Shown here piece by piece: positions 44,185 to 52,526 of a stretch of DNA of 64,000 nt (within the stretch, counting starts at the first letter, position 1; each line of letters opens with the position of its first letter). The DNA is from Frankia sp. QA3 (GTDB lineage: Bacteria > Actinomycetota > Actinomycetes > Frankiales > Frankiaceae): assembly GCF_000262465.1 (NCBI RefSeq), contig NZ_CM001489.1, positions 1,089,781-1,153,780 on the forward strand. The letters are read 5' to 3'. The translations under genes were made by a program, and so were the position numbers. Under the pieces are notes generated by a model that saw only the letters and a list, made by a program, of their open reading frames with translations, was not told the DNA's origin and ran no database searches.

Positions 44185-44883
44185 ATGGCAGAGTGGACGA
44201 ATGTCTCCGGAGGTCTGGCCGCGATCTCGGTCGGCTCCCGGACGAACGTGTGGGGCGTGAACTCCAGCGGCCAGATCTACCGCTACACCAACAGCGACGC
44301 CAACCCCTGGATCGGCGTCGACGGCTCCCTGCAGGACGTCGCCGCCGGCGCCGACGGCACCGTCTGGGGTGTCGACTCCGCCGGTGTCATCTACCGGTAC
44401 ACCGGCGACCAGGGGTCGTCTTCCTGGGACAAGATTTCCGGCACACTTTCCCGAATCTCGGTCGGCTCCCGGACGAACGTGTGGGGCGTGAACTCCAGCG
44501 GCCAGATCTACCGCTACACCAACAACGACGCCAACCCCTGGATCGGCGTCGCCGGCACCCTGAGCGACATCGCCGCCGGCGCCGACGGCACCGTCTGGGG
44601 CGTCAACTCCGCCGGTGTCATCTACCGGTACACCGGCGACCAGAACTCGAACCCCTGGATCAGCATTCCCGGCACACTTTCCCGAATCTCGGTCGGCTCC
44701 CGGACGAACGTGTGGGGCGTGAACTCCAGCGGCCAGATCTACCGCTACACCAACAGCGACAGCAATCCCTGGATCGGCATCGACGGCACCCTGAGCGAGA
44801 TCGCCGCCGGCGCCGACGGCACCGTCTGGGGCGTCAACTCCGCCGATGCCATCTACCGGCACAGCGGAGACCAGCCGGGCTGA
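44185..44883 (+). CDS. Tectonin-type beta-propeller lectin-like protein
   Basis: A 232-residue protein made of six tectonin (TECPR-like) repeats of 36-40 residues, starting MAEWTNVSGGLAAISVGS. Each repeat has an xxISVGSRTNVWGVNSSG or DIAAGADGTVWGVNSAG core followed by (Q/V)IYRYT. The repeats come as three double-blade units of exactly 77 codons whose DNA is nearly identical (starts at 44224, 44455 and 44686). Tectonins bind sugars or lipopolysaccharide on cell surfaces in other organisms; ligand binding here is inference. There is no signal peptide. ATG 44185 is chosen; an in-frame ATG at 44146 would add 13 residues. Confidence 0.85.
   Translation: MAEWTNVSGGLAAISVGSRTNVWGVNSSGQIYRYTNSDANPWIGVDGSLQDVAAGADGTVWGVDSAGVIYRYTGDQGSSSWDKISGTLSRISVGSRTNVWGVNSSGQIYRYTNNDANPWIGVAGTLSDIAAGADGTVWGVNSAGVIYRYTGDQNSNPWISIPGTLSRISVGSRTNVWGVNSSGQIYRYTNSDSNPWIGIDGTLSEIAAGADGTVWGVNSADAIYRHSGDQPG
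44224..44883. repeat. Three near-identical 231-bp tandem units inside the tectonin gene
   Basis: ATCTCGGTCGGCTCCCGGAC recurs at 44224, 44455 and 44686, exactly 231 bp apart, with long identical stretches in each unit. The third unit is complete to the stop codon. Confidence 0.92.
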
Positions 44884-45283
44884 GAACGCGTTCGCGAAGC
44901 CGTAGCGGCTGCCGCGGACAGCCCGCCCGTTCCCGGACCTACCTGCCCAGCTCAGGCAGCAGGGAACAGGGAACGGGGAACGGGGAACGGCAGGGACAAT
45001 GCAGCCGCCACCGGTAGCGGGCGCCCGGCTACCTGACCGGGCTCAGATGATCTAGTCGTGGCCGGGACGGGAGGTGTCGGGGACCCGGCTTGGCGTCCGT
45101 CGCTCAGGGCGGCGCCGCACCCCGACACCGCCCTCCCACCGCCCTCCCACCGCCCTCCCGGCGTCCCGCCCTCCCGGCGTCCCGCCCTCCCGGCGTCCCG
45201 CCCTCCCGGCGTCCCGCGGGCACGCTGATCCCGGGCAACGGGTCCGGCACCGAGCGGCAGCGCCACGTCCGTCCACGGGCCTG
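44884..45283. other. Intergenic region with tandem repeats
   Basis: 400 bases containing GGGAACGGGGAAC-type short repeats (about 44965-44995) and the 16-bp array at 45151-45214. No gene is supported. Confidence 0.5.
45151..45214. repeat. 16-bp tandem repeat, 4 copies
   Basis: CGCCCTCCCGGCGTCC four times, preceded by shorter CCGCCCTCCCA units, just upstream of the WD40-like gene. Confidence 0.9.
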
Positions 45284-46489
45284 GTGTGCACGCAACCGGC
45301 CTGCCGGACCATCGACCCCGCCGGTGGCGTCCAGGTGTGGCCGGTACCCGTACGCCGCCCGCAGATGCTCGGCGCCGGCCCGGCGCCCCTCAGGGATCTG
45401 GTGGTGACCTGGTCGGCCGAGCCGGGCGGCCGGCCCGCATTCTCCCCGTCCGGCACCCTGCTGGCGATGGTCCACGACTCCGGGTACCTGGAAGTCCGCG
45501 AGGCGCTGTCGGGACGGCTGCGCTCGGCCTCGCGCGATCACGCGGCCCAAGCCGCCCGCAGCACACTGTTCACGGCGGATGGCAGAACGCTGATGTCGTT
45601 CACCGGCCGGGCGACGGACGAAGCGCTCGAGGTGCGCCACGTCGGCACGGGCCGGCGCGTGGCCGGCGGATCGATCGGAACCCGCGGGCTGGGTGTCGGC
45701 ACTGCGACGAAGGTGGCCGCAGTCTCCCCGGACGGTTCCCTGGTGGTGTTTGGCGAGCTCGGCGGCCGGCGCGACACCGGCATGATCCACCTGGTCCGCG
45801 TTGTGCCGTCGGGCTGGCACACCCGGCCATCGGCGCGCAGCCTCCCGCCACCGATGGTGCTGATGAGCCGCGGCCTGCCCGGCGGCGTGACCGCGGCCGC
45901 CTTCTCCCCGGACGAGCGGCTGCTGGTTGCCGCGGGCCGGCGGTACGGCCAGGGCCGACTGTGGCTGTGGGAGGTGTCGTCGGGGCGGCTCACCGCCGAG
46001 GCTGTGGTCGACTGCGGCGCGGTGACCGACGTGGTCTTCGCCCCGGAGGGGCGGATGCTCGCCGCCGTCGGCGCCGACCAGACGATCCGCTACTGGGACG
46101 TGGCGGCTCGGGCGATGTCGGCCACCGTCGCCCTGTTCGCCGGTGGCGGCCACGCCGTCCTGCTGCCGGACGGTTCCCACCAGGTGGTGGGCCGTCCCGA
46201 GGGCGCGCTGTGGTGGACGGCGAAGCTTCGCCGCTTCGGGCCGGGCGAGCTCGACGGACTCCTCCCGGTCGGCAGCCGCCTCGATCCGGACCAGCAAATC
46301 CCGGCCCTCGCCCACTTCCCCGCGCGCGCCCGATCAGCAGCCGGCTCCGGAGCCGCCGCGGCGGCGCTTGTTGGGCCGGCGTCGCTCCTGAGGTCACCAC
46401 TGTTGTGGCGTGCCGCGGCGTCACGGCCTCGACGACCTGCCTGGGATGGACGAGCTCACCGAGGGCGACGCGCACGAGCAACTGGCTGA
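45284..46489 (+). CDS. WD40-like beta-propeller protein, possibly a fragment
   Basis: A protein of up to 401 residues from GTG 45284; the start is uncertain (ATG 45365 is an alternative), and the frame is open further upstream through repeat DNA. Several WD40-type strands are visible: RPAFSPSGTLLAMVHDSGYLEV, KVAAVSPDGSLVVFGELGG, AAAFSPDERLLVAAGRRYGQGRLWLWEV, and VVFAPEGRMLAAVGADQTIRYWDVAA. About 4-5 blades are present rather than the usual 7, so it may be the C-terminal part of a larger propeller protein whose 5' end was lost to repeat expansion. The Arg-rich end after AALVGP is probably not native. Confidence 0.55.
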   Translation: MCTQPACRTIDPAGGVQVWPVPVRRPQMLGAGPAPLRDLVVTWSAEPGGRPAFSPSGTLLAMVHDSGYLEVREALSGRLRSASRDHAAQAARSTLFTADGRTLMSFTGRATDEALEVRHVGTGRRVAGGSIGTRGLGVGTATKVAAVSPDGSLVVFGELGGRRDTGMIHLVRVVPSGWHTRPSARSLPPPMVLMSRGLPGGVTAAAFSPDERLLVAAGRRYGQGRLWLWEVSSGRLTAEAVVDCGAVTDVVFAPEGRMLAAVGADQTIRYWDVAARAMSATVALFAGGGHAVLLPDGSHQVVGRPEGALWWTAKLRRFGPGELDGLLPVGSRLDPDQQIPALAHFPARARSAAGSGAAAAALVGPASLLRSPLLWRAAASRPRRPAWDGRAHRGRRARATG

Positions 46490-46696
46490 GCACACTGTCC
46501 GGCACCCGCCGCAGCGGCCGCCCGGACACCGTCCTCGGCGGGACGAAGTCGTCCATCATCACCCGGGACATCGCTGGGAAGTCGCTGACCGGATAGTCCG
46601 CGACCTGCTCCCGGATGACCGCCGGGCCGAGGCCGGTCGGGTAGCGGGCGCCGCACCGCGCAAGGGGGGTCGGCCGCGGTGCGGCGCGGCGAGCGA

Positions 46697-46731
46697 ACAG
46701 GGCCCCGCTGCCTGACGCGGCGGGGCCCTGT
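46697..46731. terminator. 11-bp perfect hairpin between convergent genes
   Basis: ACAGGGCCCCG (46697-46707) pairs with 46721-46731 around a 13-base loop, between the WD40-like gene and the convergent DUF4190-like gene. Confidence 0.65.
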
Positions 46732-46771
46732 CCCGGACGGCCGGCGATAACCCGGACGGCCGCGGCGGGGG

Positions 46772-47212
46772 TCAGGCGGTGTAGATCAGGACGCCGAGGA
46801 CCCAGCCGACGATCGTGGCCGCGATGGCGACGAAAGTAGCGATCTTGCCTCGCCGGCTGCCCTTGCTCCAGGCCACGGCGCCGCAGGCGATGGCGGCGAA
46901 ACCGACGAACGGCACGAACAGCGCCACCGCCGAGAAAACGAAGGCGAGAATCCACAGCGCCCGCGTCCCGGACGATTCCATGCCGGGGCCGGCCGGCTGC
47001 GGCTGGCGGCCGTACTGCATCTGCGCCTGGCCATTGTCCGGATACGGAAGATAGCCGGTCTGGTCGCTTTCCCGGGTGCCGTATCCGCCGTACTGCGGCG
47101 AGTTCTGGGGCGGGTACGGCTCACGGTACGGCTGGCCATAGGGCCGGTCGGAAGGCGGGTTGACGGGAAGCTGCTCGGTACCGGCATCGTGCACCGTGTT
47201 GGGCCTCGTCAT
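46772..47212 (-). CDS. DUF4190-type small membrane protein
   Basis: A 146-residue protein with a Pro/Tyr/Gln-rich N-terminal half (about 80 residues, including QPYREPYPPQNSPQYGGYG) and two membrane helices: ALWILAFVFSAVALFVPFVGFAAIACGAVAW and GKIATFVAIAATIVGWVLGVLIYT, joined by the short basic loop SKGSRRG. This is the DUF4190 layout common in actinobacterial envelope proteins. The function is unknown. GGAGAAGAGGAG lies just upstream of the ATG. Confidence 0.8.
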   Translation of the reverse strand: MTRPNTVHDAGTEQLPVNPPSDRPYGQPYREPYPPQNSPQYGGYGTRESDQTGYLPYPDNGQAQMQYGRQPQPAGPGMESSGTRALWILAFVFSAVALFVPFVGFAAIACGAVAWSKGSRRGKIATFVAIAATIVGWVLGVLIYTA

Positions 47213-47360
47213 CGGAAACTCCTCTTCTCCTTCGATCGTCGGCCGGTACTGTCGTGACGTTGCTGTACCCCGCTATCGCGTTGTCTCACACGGAGATTCC
47301 CGAGAAAAATATCCGTGGTCCCGCCGGCATCGCCCGGCGCTGGACCCGCGGCCGGCGATC

Positions 47361-47404
47361 GGAGCCGTCGGAGCCGTCGGAGCCGTCGGAGCCGTCGGAG
47401 CCGT
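47361..47404. repeat. 9-bp tandem repeat, about 5 copies
   Basis: GGAGCCGTC repeated four times plus a partial copy, at the 5' end of the broken sugar-binding-domain gene. Confidence 0.9.
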
Positions 47405-48081
47405 GCCGTGGGTGCGGCCGCGCTACGGCGCCCCAGCCCTCGGCGGGGCAGCGCTGGTCTGGCTCGCCCGCCGGGTCCGGCCGGGACCCCCCACGGTGTT
47501 CCTGCTGATGCCGGCGTTCGGCCAGAAGCACTGGCTCGCCGAGCTGCTTCGCAACTTCGACCGGGCGCTTGACCGTCGCTTCGACCTGGTCGTGAAAATC
47601 TCCCACGGCGAGTACACCGGGGACGAGCAGATACGGCGTCTGCGCCAGACGCTCTCCCGCTCACGGGGATACGTGGGCGGCTTCGTGATCGCCGCCGACC
47701 CGGACCGCACCCGCGATGAACTCGTCTCCCTGTGCGCCGCCCTGCGATACCCGATCATCTTCGTGGACGTCGAGCCGTTCGCGCGTGACGCGGACTACCC
47801 GGGAAACACCGCCTTCGTCGGCTGCTCCGATCAGGAGATCGGGGAACGGGCCGCGCGGTACCTCGCCAGCGTGCTGGGCCGGGGCGACGGTTGACGGAAC
47901 CGCGGAGGCCCGGGCGCTCATCAGCGCCGGTGGCAGTCCGCTGCGCGCCACGATCGTCCAGGACACCGCGAGGGTCGCGGAGCGCGCGGTCGACCTGATG
48001 GAACGTAAGATCCGCGGCGACGCGGTGCGGGTCCGCCACAGCTTGGACGTCGGCCTGTTCACCGGGGAACCTCCGCGGTGA
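47405..48081 (+). pseudogene. Periplasmic sugar-binding/LacI-type ligand domain, broken
   Basis: The first part reads TVFLLMPAFGQKHWLAELLRN, LVVKISHGEYTGDEQIRRLRQ, YVGGFVIAADPDRTRDELVS, RYPIIFVDVEPFARDADYPG and GCSDQEIGERAARYLASVLG, the N-lobe of a Peripla_BP_4 domain. It stops at TGA 47892-47894. In another frame from 47890 the text resumes with VDGTAEARALISAGGSPLRATIVQDTARVAERAVDLMERK, the C-terminal lobe of the same family. The middle of the domain is missing, so an internal deletion plus frame change has inactivated it. Either a LacI-type regulator or an ABC-transporter binding protein is possible; no HTH or signal peptide remains. Confidence 0.7.
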
Positions 48082-48223
48082 ACAGGCCGCCCACCCGGGT
48101 ACCAGGGCCCGACGTGTCGCAGCACCACGTCGGCAGCGCCGGCACCGGTCGGGCGACGGTGGTCGTCGCCGTTGGCAGGCCGGCGCGGGCACGGCGGCAT
48201 CAGCCGGTGGATCAGCCGGTGGA

Positions 48224-48538
48224 TCAGTCGGGGAGCAGGCGCAGTGCGAGGCGGGGGCAGGCGTCGACGGCCCGGCGGGCGTGGCCGGCGAGCTGCGCGG
48301 GAATCGTGAGGTCCTGGGTGGCGTGGGCGCCGGGGGAGCGGTCCAGGGGGTAGCCGTCGGGATCCCGGGTCAGCAGCTCGGGGAGCAGCTCGGCGCACCA
48401 ACCGCGCGCGTCGCAGGCCGTCCAGTCGATCCACAGTCGGGCCGGACCGATCGCGGGCCCGCCGCCCGCCGCGGTGTCCGGGCGGCCGTTCGAGGTGTCG
48501 TTCGGGGCGGTCGGCCGCTGTTGCGGTGTGCCGCGCAT
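48224..48538 (-). CDS. Small ferredoxin ([3Fe-4S] type)
   Basis: A 104-residue ferredoxin, last gene of the minus-strand redox operon; GGAGGAGACATC lies before the ATG. The N-terminal 35 residues are disordered. The Fe-S domain follows: RLWIDWTACDARGWCAELLPELLTRD with Cys-x5-Cys, and the closing Cys-Pro in AVDACPRLALRLLPD. Three cysteines with this spacing suit a [3Fe-4S] cluster, like single-cluster actinobacterial ferredoxins. It is separated by 97 bases from the NuoF-like flavoprotein and probably exchanges electrons with it. Confidence 0.85.
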   Translation of the reverse strand: MRGTPQQRPTAPNDTSNGRPDTAAGGGPAIGPARLWIDWTACDARGWCAELLPELLTRDPDGYPLDRSPGAHATQDLTIPAQLAGHARRAVDACPRLALRLLPD

Positions 48539-48635
48539 GATGTCTCCTCCTGTGCCTGCCGGTTTGGGCTGGGCGGGTCGCGCCGGTGCGCCGCGGGTGG
48601 CTCGCGGCGGACCACGCCGCGGAGTGGGTCGCAGG

Positions 48636-50222
48636 TCAGCTCGGGTGGGCCGAGCCGAGGCAGTGGCCCTGCGTGTGCGCGCGGATGTCGGCGGCGAACG
48701 TGCGCAGCGCGCTGTGCGCGATGCGGGCCGCGCCGTCGGGATGGTGGCAGGCGCCGCGGCCCGAGACCAGGGCGGCCAGGCGCAGCGCCCGGCTCGCCGC
48801 CTGGGCCGGGTTCTCCCCGTCCGGCGCCGTGTCCTGGCCGGCGACCCGGGCCATGGCGGCCACCGACCGGGCGAGCTGCGGCAGTCCGCTGACGCACGGG
48901 CCGCACTGGCCGGCGTTCTGCGCGGCCAGGTAGGTGACGAGGCGGGCGGTCTCGGCCAGCCCGCAGGCGCGGGCGGGCAGCACGGAGACGATCCCCGGTC
49001 CCGGGGTGGCGCCCCACGGCGCCAGCCCCTCCCGCGACATCGGCACCGCCGGCCCCGCAGCGACGGGCAACCAGATGCCGGCGTAGCCGCCGATCCGCAG
49101 GGCGCCCACCGGCTCGACGGCACCGCCGCGGGACCCGACGAGATCGCCGAGAGCGGTCCCGTACGGCACCTCGACGACCCCCGGCGCGGCCACGGCTCCC
49201 GTCACCGTGACCAGGAGCGTGCCGGGCTCGTCGGCGGTCCCGACGGCGCGGAACCACGCGCTGCCCCAGCGGGCGATCATGGCCAGGTGGGCGAGGGTCT
49301 CGACGTTGTGCACCAGCGTCGGGCGGCCGTGCAGGCCGGTGTCGGCCAGCGGCCGCCAGTGCGCGCGGGGTCGGGCCGTAGCCCCTTCGAGGGCCGCGAC
49401 GACCGCGGATGCCTCCCCGGCGAGGAACGTCACCGGGGCCTCGCGGACCTCGATCACGCAACGGTCCCAGCCGGCGGCCCGCCGTTCGGCCACCGCCCGC
49501 CGGACGACCGCCGCGGCGGCGCTGCCGGCCTTGACGTACACGAACGCGTCCCCGGCGCCGACCGCCTCGGCGGTGAGCTGCACGCCGTCGAGGACGAGGT
49601 GCGGCGCGGCGGCGAGCAGGGTCACGTCCTTCACGCTCTCGGGTTCACCCTCGGCGGCGTTCGCGACGACGACGGGCGTGCCGCCCGACCGGGGCCGCCC
49701 GGTGCCGCCGCCCGCGCCCGCCCGGCGCCGGCTGAGGCGGTCCCCGGCGACCGGGTACGCGGCTTCGGTGACGGCGGCCAGCTTCCGCCAGGTCGGGAAC
49801 GCCGCGCCGCCCCGTCCAGTCAGCCCCGCGTCGTGGAGCTCGCGCAGCAGGTAACCGCCGGGCCCGCGCCAGGGCAGCGGCCCGCACCGCCGGTGGTGGC
49901 CGAGCAGGTCGGGGGCGGCGAGGGCCAGCAGCCGCCCGGTGGCGTGCCCGCCGGCGCCGGCCGTGCCCGGCAGATCCGCACCGTCGGTGCCGCCCACTGC
50001 CGGTGTATCCCTGTCGGCGTGGACCGGGTGGACACCGGCCGGCCAGGGCTCACGAGGGGGGCCGGGCCAGTCGACCGGGCTGCCGCGCAGCGGCGAGGCG
50101 GCGGCCGCGGCTGGTGAGGCGGCAGGTGCGGCCGGCGAGGTGGTGGGTGCGGGCGGCGAGGGGGACGAGGGCGGCGCGGCGGTGGGCGCGGGCGACGGAC
50201 AGGTGGTGTGCTCGACGGTCAT
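48636..50222 (-). CDS. NuoF-like NADH-oxidising flavoprotein (51-kDa subunit family)
   Basis: A 528-residue protein whose ATG overlaps the stop of the upstream membrane-protein gene (TGATG). After a Pro/Ala/Ser-rich leader come ELHDAGLTGRGGAAFPTWRKLAAV (FMN/NADH site), VVVANAAEGEPESVKDVTLLAAAPHLVLDG, an SLBB-like segment (LLVTVTGAVAAPGVVEVPYGTALGDLV), and the Fe-S region NAGQCGPCVSG with a later GACHHPDG. Three of the four NuoF cluster cysteines are apparent; Ala replaces the first. It probably passes electrons between NAD(P)H and the ferredoxin or membrane partner. Confidence 0.85.
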   Translation of the reverse strand: MTVEHTTCPSPAPTAAPPSSPSPPAPTTSPAAPAASPAAAAASPLRGSPVDWPGPPREPWPAGVHPVHADRDTPAVGGTDGADLPGTAGAGGHATGRLLALAAPDLLGHHRRCGPLPWRGPGGYLLRELHDAGLTGRGGAAFPTWRKLAAVTEAAYPVAGDRLSRRRAGAGGGTGRPRSGGTPVVVANAAEGEPESVKDVTLLAAAPHLVLDGVQLTAEAVGAGDAFVYVKAGSAAAAVVRRAVAERRAAGWDRCVIEVREAPVTFLAGEASAVVAALEGATARPRAHWRPLADTGLHGRPTLVHNVETLAHLAMIARWGSAWFRAVGTADEPGTLLVTVTGAVAAPGVVEVPYGTALGDLVGSRGGAVEPVGALRIGGYAGIWLPVAAGPAVPMSREGLAPWGATPGPGIVSVLPARACGLAETARLVTYLAAQNAGQCGPCVSGLPQLARSVAAMARVAGQDTAPDGENPAQAASRALRLAALVSGRGACHHPDGAARIAHSALRTFAADIRAHTQGHCLGSAHPS

Positions 50223-50995
50223 CACTGGTCCGATCGGTCGGCGGCTGCTTCGGGGTGGTCCCCGGCGGCGCCGCGGGTGGTCGGCACGGGCGGGGTCGCC
50301 GCAGCGGCCGCAGGGATGGGCCGGTCGGGGCGGCCGCCGCCGGCGGGGACGGTGCGCATCGCCCGGATGGGGGATGCGTCCACCGCGGCCGGCTGAGCCC
50401 GGGGTGGTGCTGGCGGCCGGGGTGGTGCTGGCGGCCGGGATGGTGCTGGCGGCCGGGGCTGGCGGACCGAGGCGAACCCGGCCGACAGGCGCCAGCTCGC
50501 CGCCCCGGCGACGGCGAGAGCGCAGCCGACGGCCACCGCCCACAGCCACGGTGTGCCCGTGTCGCTGCCCGCGCCCAGGCCGTGCGTCACGGCCACCGGC
50601 CAGGCGCCGTACGCGGCCCAGTGCACCGTCCGCCAGATGCGGACGCCGATGCGCCGGCGCAGCAGGCTGGTCAGCACGACCGCCGCCAGCAGATCGAGGG
50701 CCACCGTGCCCAGGCCCACCCACAGCGGGCGGTACCCCGCGCCGAAGGGGAGGACCACGTCGGGCAGGGCAAGCCGCGCGTACGGGTCGAGCAGCAGGGT
50801 CACGACATGGATGGCGACGAACACGACGGCGAGCAGGCCCGCGCTGCGGTGCACCGCGGCGACCGCGAAGCCCGGCAGGCCCGCCAGGCCCCGGCCCGAA
50901 CGGGCCACCACGCCCAGGACAACCGTGATCGTGAGCAGCAGCAGCGCGACCGTGCCGCTCCCGCGGGCGGTGTACCAGAGCGTGTCGGTGGTCAC
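50222..50995 (-). CDS. Ferric-reductase-like transmembrane protein
   Basis: A 257-residue membrane protein; its GTG overlaps the apbE stop (GTGA). About six helices are visible, including TVALLLLTITVVLGVVA, AVHRSAGLLAVVFVAIHVVTLLL, VGLGTVALDLLAAVVLTSLL, TVHWAAYGAWPVAVTHGLG, and WLWAVAVGCALAVAGAA. His residues in HRSAGLLAVVFVAIH and HWAAYGAWPVAVTH are placed like the bis-His haem ligands of the ferric reductase/MsrQ family. A Pro/Arg-rich cytoplasmic tail of about 80 residues follows. It probably carries electrons across the membrane to a flavinylated partner outside. Confidence 0.85.
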   Translation of the reverse strand: MTTDTLWYTARGSGTVALLLLTITVVLGVVARSGRGLAGLPGFAVAAVHRSAGLLAVVFVAIHVVTLLLDPYARLALPDVVLPFGAGYRPLWVGLGTVALDLLAAVVLTSLLRRRIGVRIWRTVHWAAYGAWPVAVTHGLGAGSDTGTPWLWAVAVGCALAVAGAASWRLSAGFASVRQPRPPAPSRPPAPPRPPAPPRAQPAAVDASPIRAMRTVPAGGGRPDRPIPAAAAATPPVPTTRGAAGDHPEAAADRSDQ

Positions 50996-52092
50996 CGGGC
51001 GGCTCCGGGGTCGCGCGGGTCGGGCGTCGCCGGTCGCGTCCCCGCCGGGTCCCGGCCGACGGACGTCCCCGCGTCGGGCGCGAGTCCGGCTCGCGCCGAC
51101 GGTCCGGTCGGGGACGGCCAGCCGGCCACGGTGATCACCGCGCCACCCGCATCGACCAGCCGGGCGGCCAGCCCCTCGCGGCGCAGCGACTCGGGCGCAG
51201 CCGCGCCGCGCACGATCGCCGCCGTGCTCGCCGTGTTCGCCGCCAGGCAGCTCACGGCCGCCACGGTGACGGTCCGCCACACCGCCGGCGCCGGCTGGCA
51301 GGTACGCGGGTCCAGCACGTGGTGCAGCAGCCGATGCCCCCGCCGCCAGCGCCGCCCGAGCGTGCTGGACGTCGCGAGCGCGCCCCCGGGCGGCAGGCCG
51401 ACCGTGCACGCGGGCTCGCCCGGCTGGTCCTGCACCCGGACCCGCCACCCGCCCGGCGGGGGCGGCCCCGCGGTGGCGATGTCCCCACCCAGGCTGACCA
51501 GGACTCCCACACCCAGCCGGTCGGCGACCAGCGCGGCGCAGCGGTCGGCCGTGTGCGCCTTCGCCGTCGCGCCGAGGTCGAGCCGGACGTCCGCGGGCAG
51601 GGTCAGCACCCGCCCGGTCAGGCGGACGCGCTGCCAGCCCGGCGCCGGCCGGCGCACCACCCGCACGGGCGGGCCGCCGGGCGCCAGCAGGGCGATGTCC
51701 CGGTCGTAGCCGAGGTCGGCCAGCGGGCCGCCGACGGTCGGGTCGACGTCCCCGCCGGTCCGCCGGGCGGCGGCCAGTGCCACGCCGATCAGCTCGGCGA
51801 GCAGGGGGCTGAGCTGTTGGGGCGATCCGGCGGCGGCGTCGAGCCGGACGATCTCCGCGTCGGCGCGGAAGCGGCTGGCCACCGCGTCGACGGCCGCGAG
51901 CTGGTCGGCGACGAGCCGCCGGGCGGCGTCGAGGCGGCCCGGGTCGGTCACCACGACCTGCGCGGTGGTGCTCCAGACCGGCCATGCGGCCGAGGCCGTC
52001 CCCCCGGGCCCAGCGGACGGGGAGGTCCTGGCCGGCCCGGGTTGGTCGGGGCTCGGTGCCGCGGCGGGCCGGGGCTTCGTCGTCGCGGCCAT
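50992..52092 (-). CDS. apbE: ApbE, FAD:protein FMN transferase
   Basis: A 366-residue ApbE protein. The ATG at 52092 is one base after the upstream stop. Core motifs: DAVASRFRADAEIVRLDAAAG, the Mg/FAD region DVRLDLGATAKAHTADRCAALV (usually DLGGIAKGYAVD), LVSLGGDIATAGPPPPGGW (LGGDI), and HHVLDPRTCQPAPAVWRTVTV (usually H-x-DPRTG). The substitution of Gly by Cys in the last motif and of GG by GA in the first are mild deviations. ApbE attaches FMN through a phosphodiester bond to Thr/Ser of exported proteins. No obvious lipoprotein signal is seen. Coupled to the membrane-protein genes on both sides. Confidence 0.88.
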   Translation of the reverse strand: MAATTKPRPAAAPSPDQPGPARTSPSAGPGGTASAAWPVWSTTAQVVVTDPGRLDAARRLVADQLAAVDAVASRFRADAEIVRLDAAAGSPQQLSPLLAELIGVALAAARRTGGDVDPTVGGPLADLGYDRDIALLAPGGPPVRVVRRPAPGWQRVRLTGRVLTLPADVRLDLGATAKAHTADRCAALVADRLGVGVLVSLGGDIATAGPPPPGGWRVRVQDQPGEPACTVGLPPGGALATSSTLGRRWRRGHRLLHHVLDPRTCQPAPAVWRTVTVAAVSCLAANTASTAAIVRGAAAPESLRREGLAARLVDAGGAVITVAGWPSPTGPSARAGLAPDAGTSVGRDPAGTRPATPDPRDPGAAR

Positions 52093-52093
52093 G

Positions 52094-52408
52094 TCAGGAA
52101 CCACCGGTGGTGGCGTGCGACTGTCCGCCGGCGCTCCACGGCGATGTCCCGTTCGACATCCCGCCGGACCAGGCGCCGGAGCCCGTGCTGCCGGAGGTGG
52201 TGCCGCTGCCGGAGGCGGTGCCCGTGCCGGAGGCGGTGCCCGTGCCGGAGGCGATGGTGCTGTCCGTCGTGGCGGCGGTGTCGTCGTCCGCGGCGGCGGT
52301 GTGCTCGTGGGCGAGGACGCCGAACCCGATGACGCCGGCGGCCGCGACGGCGACCAGCCCGGTCGTGACGGGACCTACCCGTCGGATCCCCTGTTCGCGT
52401 GTGGCCAT
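52094..52408 (-). CDS. Small membrane-anchored Ser/Thr/Gly-rich protein, first gene of the redox operon
   Basis: A 104-residue protein, not assigned to a family. One N-terminal membrane helix (VGPVTTGLVAVAAAGVIGFGVLA) precedes an exported tail with HEHTAAADDDTAATTDSTIASGT, then GTASG repeats and a Gly/Ser/His-rich end. It leads the operon in the position where other ApbE operons encode an FMN-binding (flavinylated) protein, but no FMN-bind domain is present. The GTASGTGTASG repeats come from a 15-16 bp tandem repeat in the DNA. Whether a Thr/Ser here accepts FMN is speculation. Confidence 0.65.
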   Translation of the reverse strand: MATREQGIRRVGPVTTGLVAVAAAGVIGFGVLAHEHTAAADDDTAATTDSTIASGTGTASGTGTASGSGTTSGSTGSGAWSGGMSNGTSPWSAGGQSHATTGGS

Positions 52409-52526
52409 CGTCTCCGCCTCTCACCGGCTGCGCTCCGCGGGAGGAACGCCGATGGTGATGAGGGTGAGAGCCGAGCCTGTGAGGTGGCTGTGCGCGGCCT
52501 GTACGCAGGCCAAGGGTCCGGTGTCG

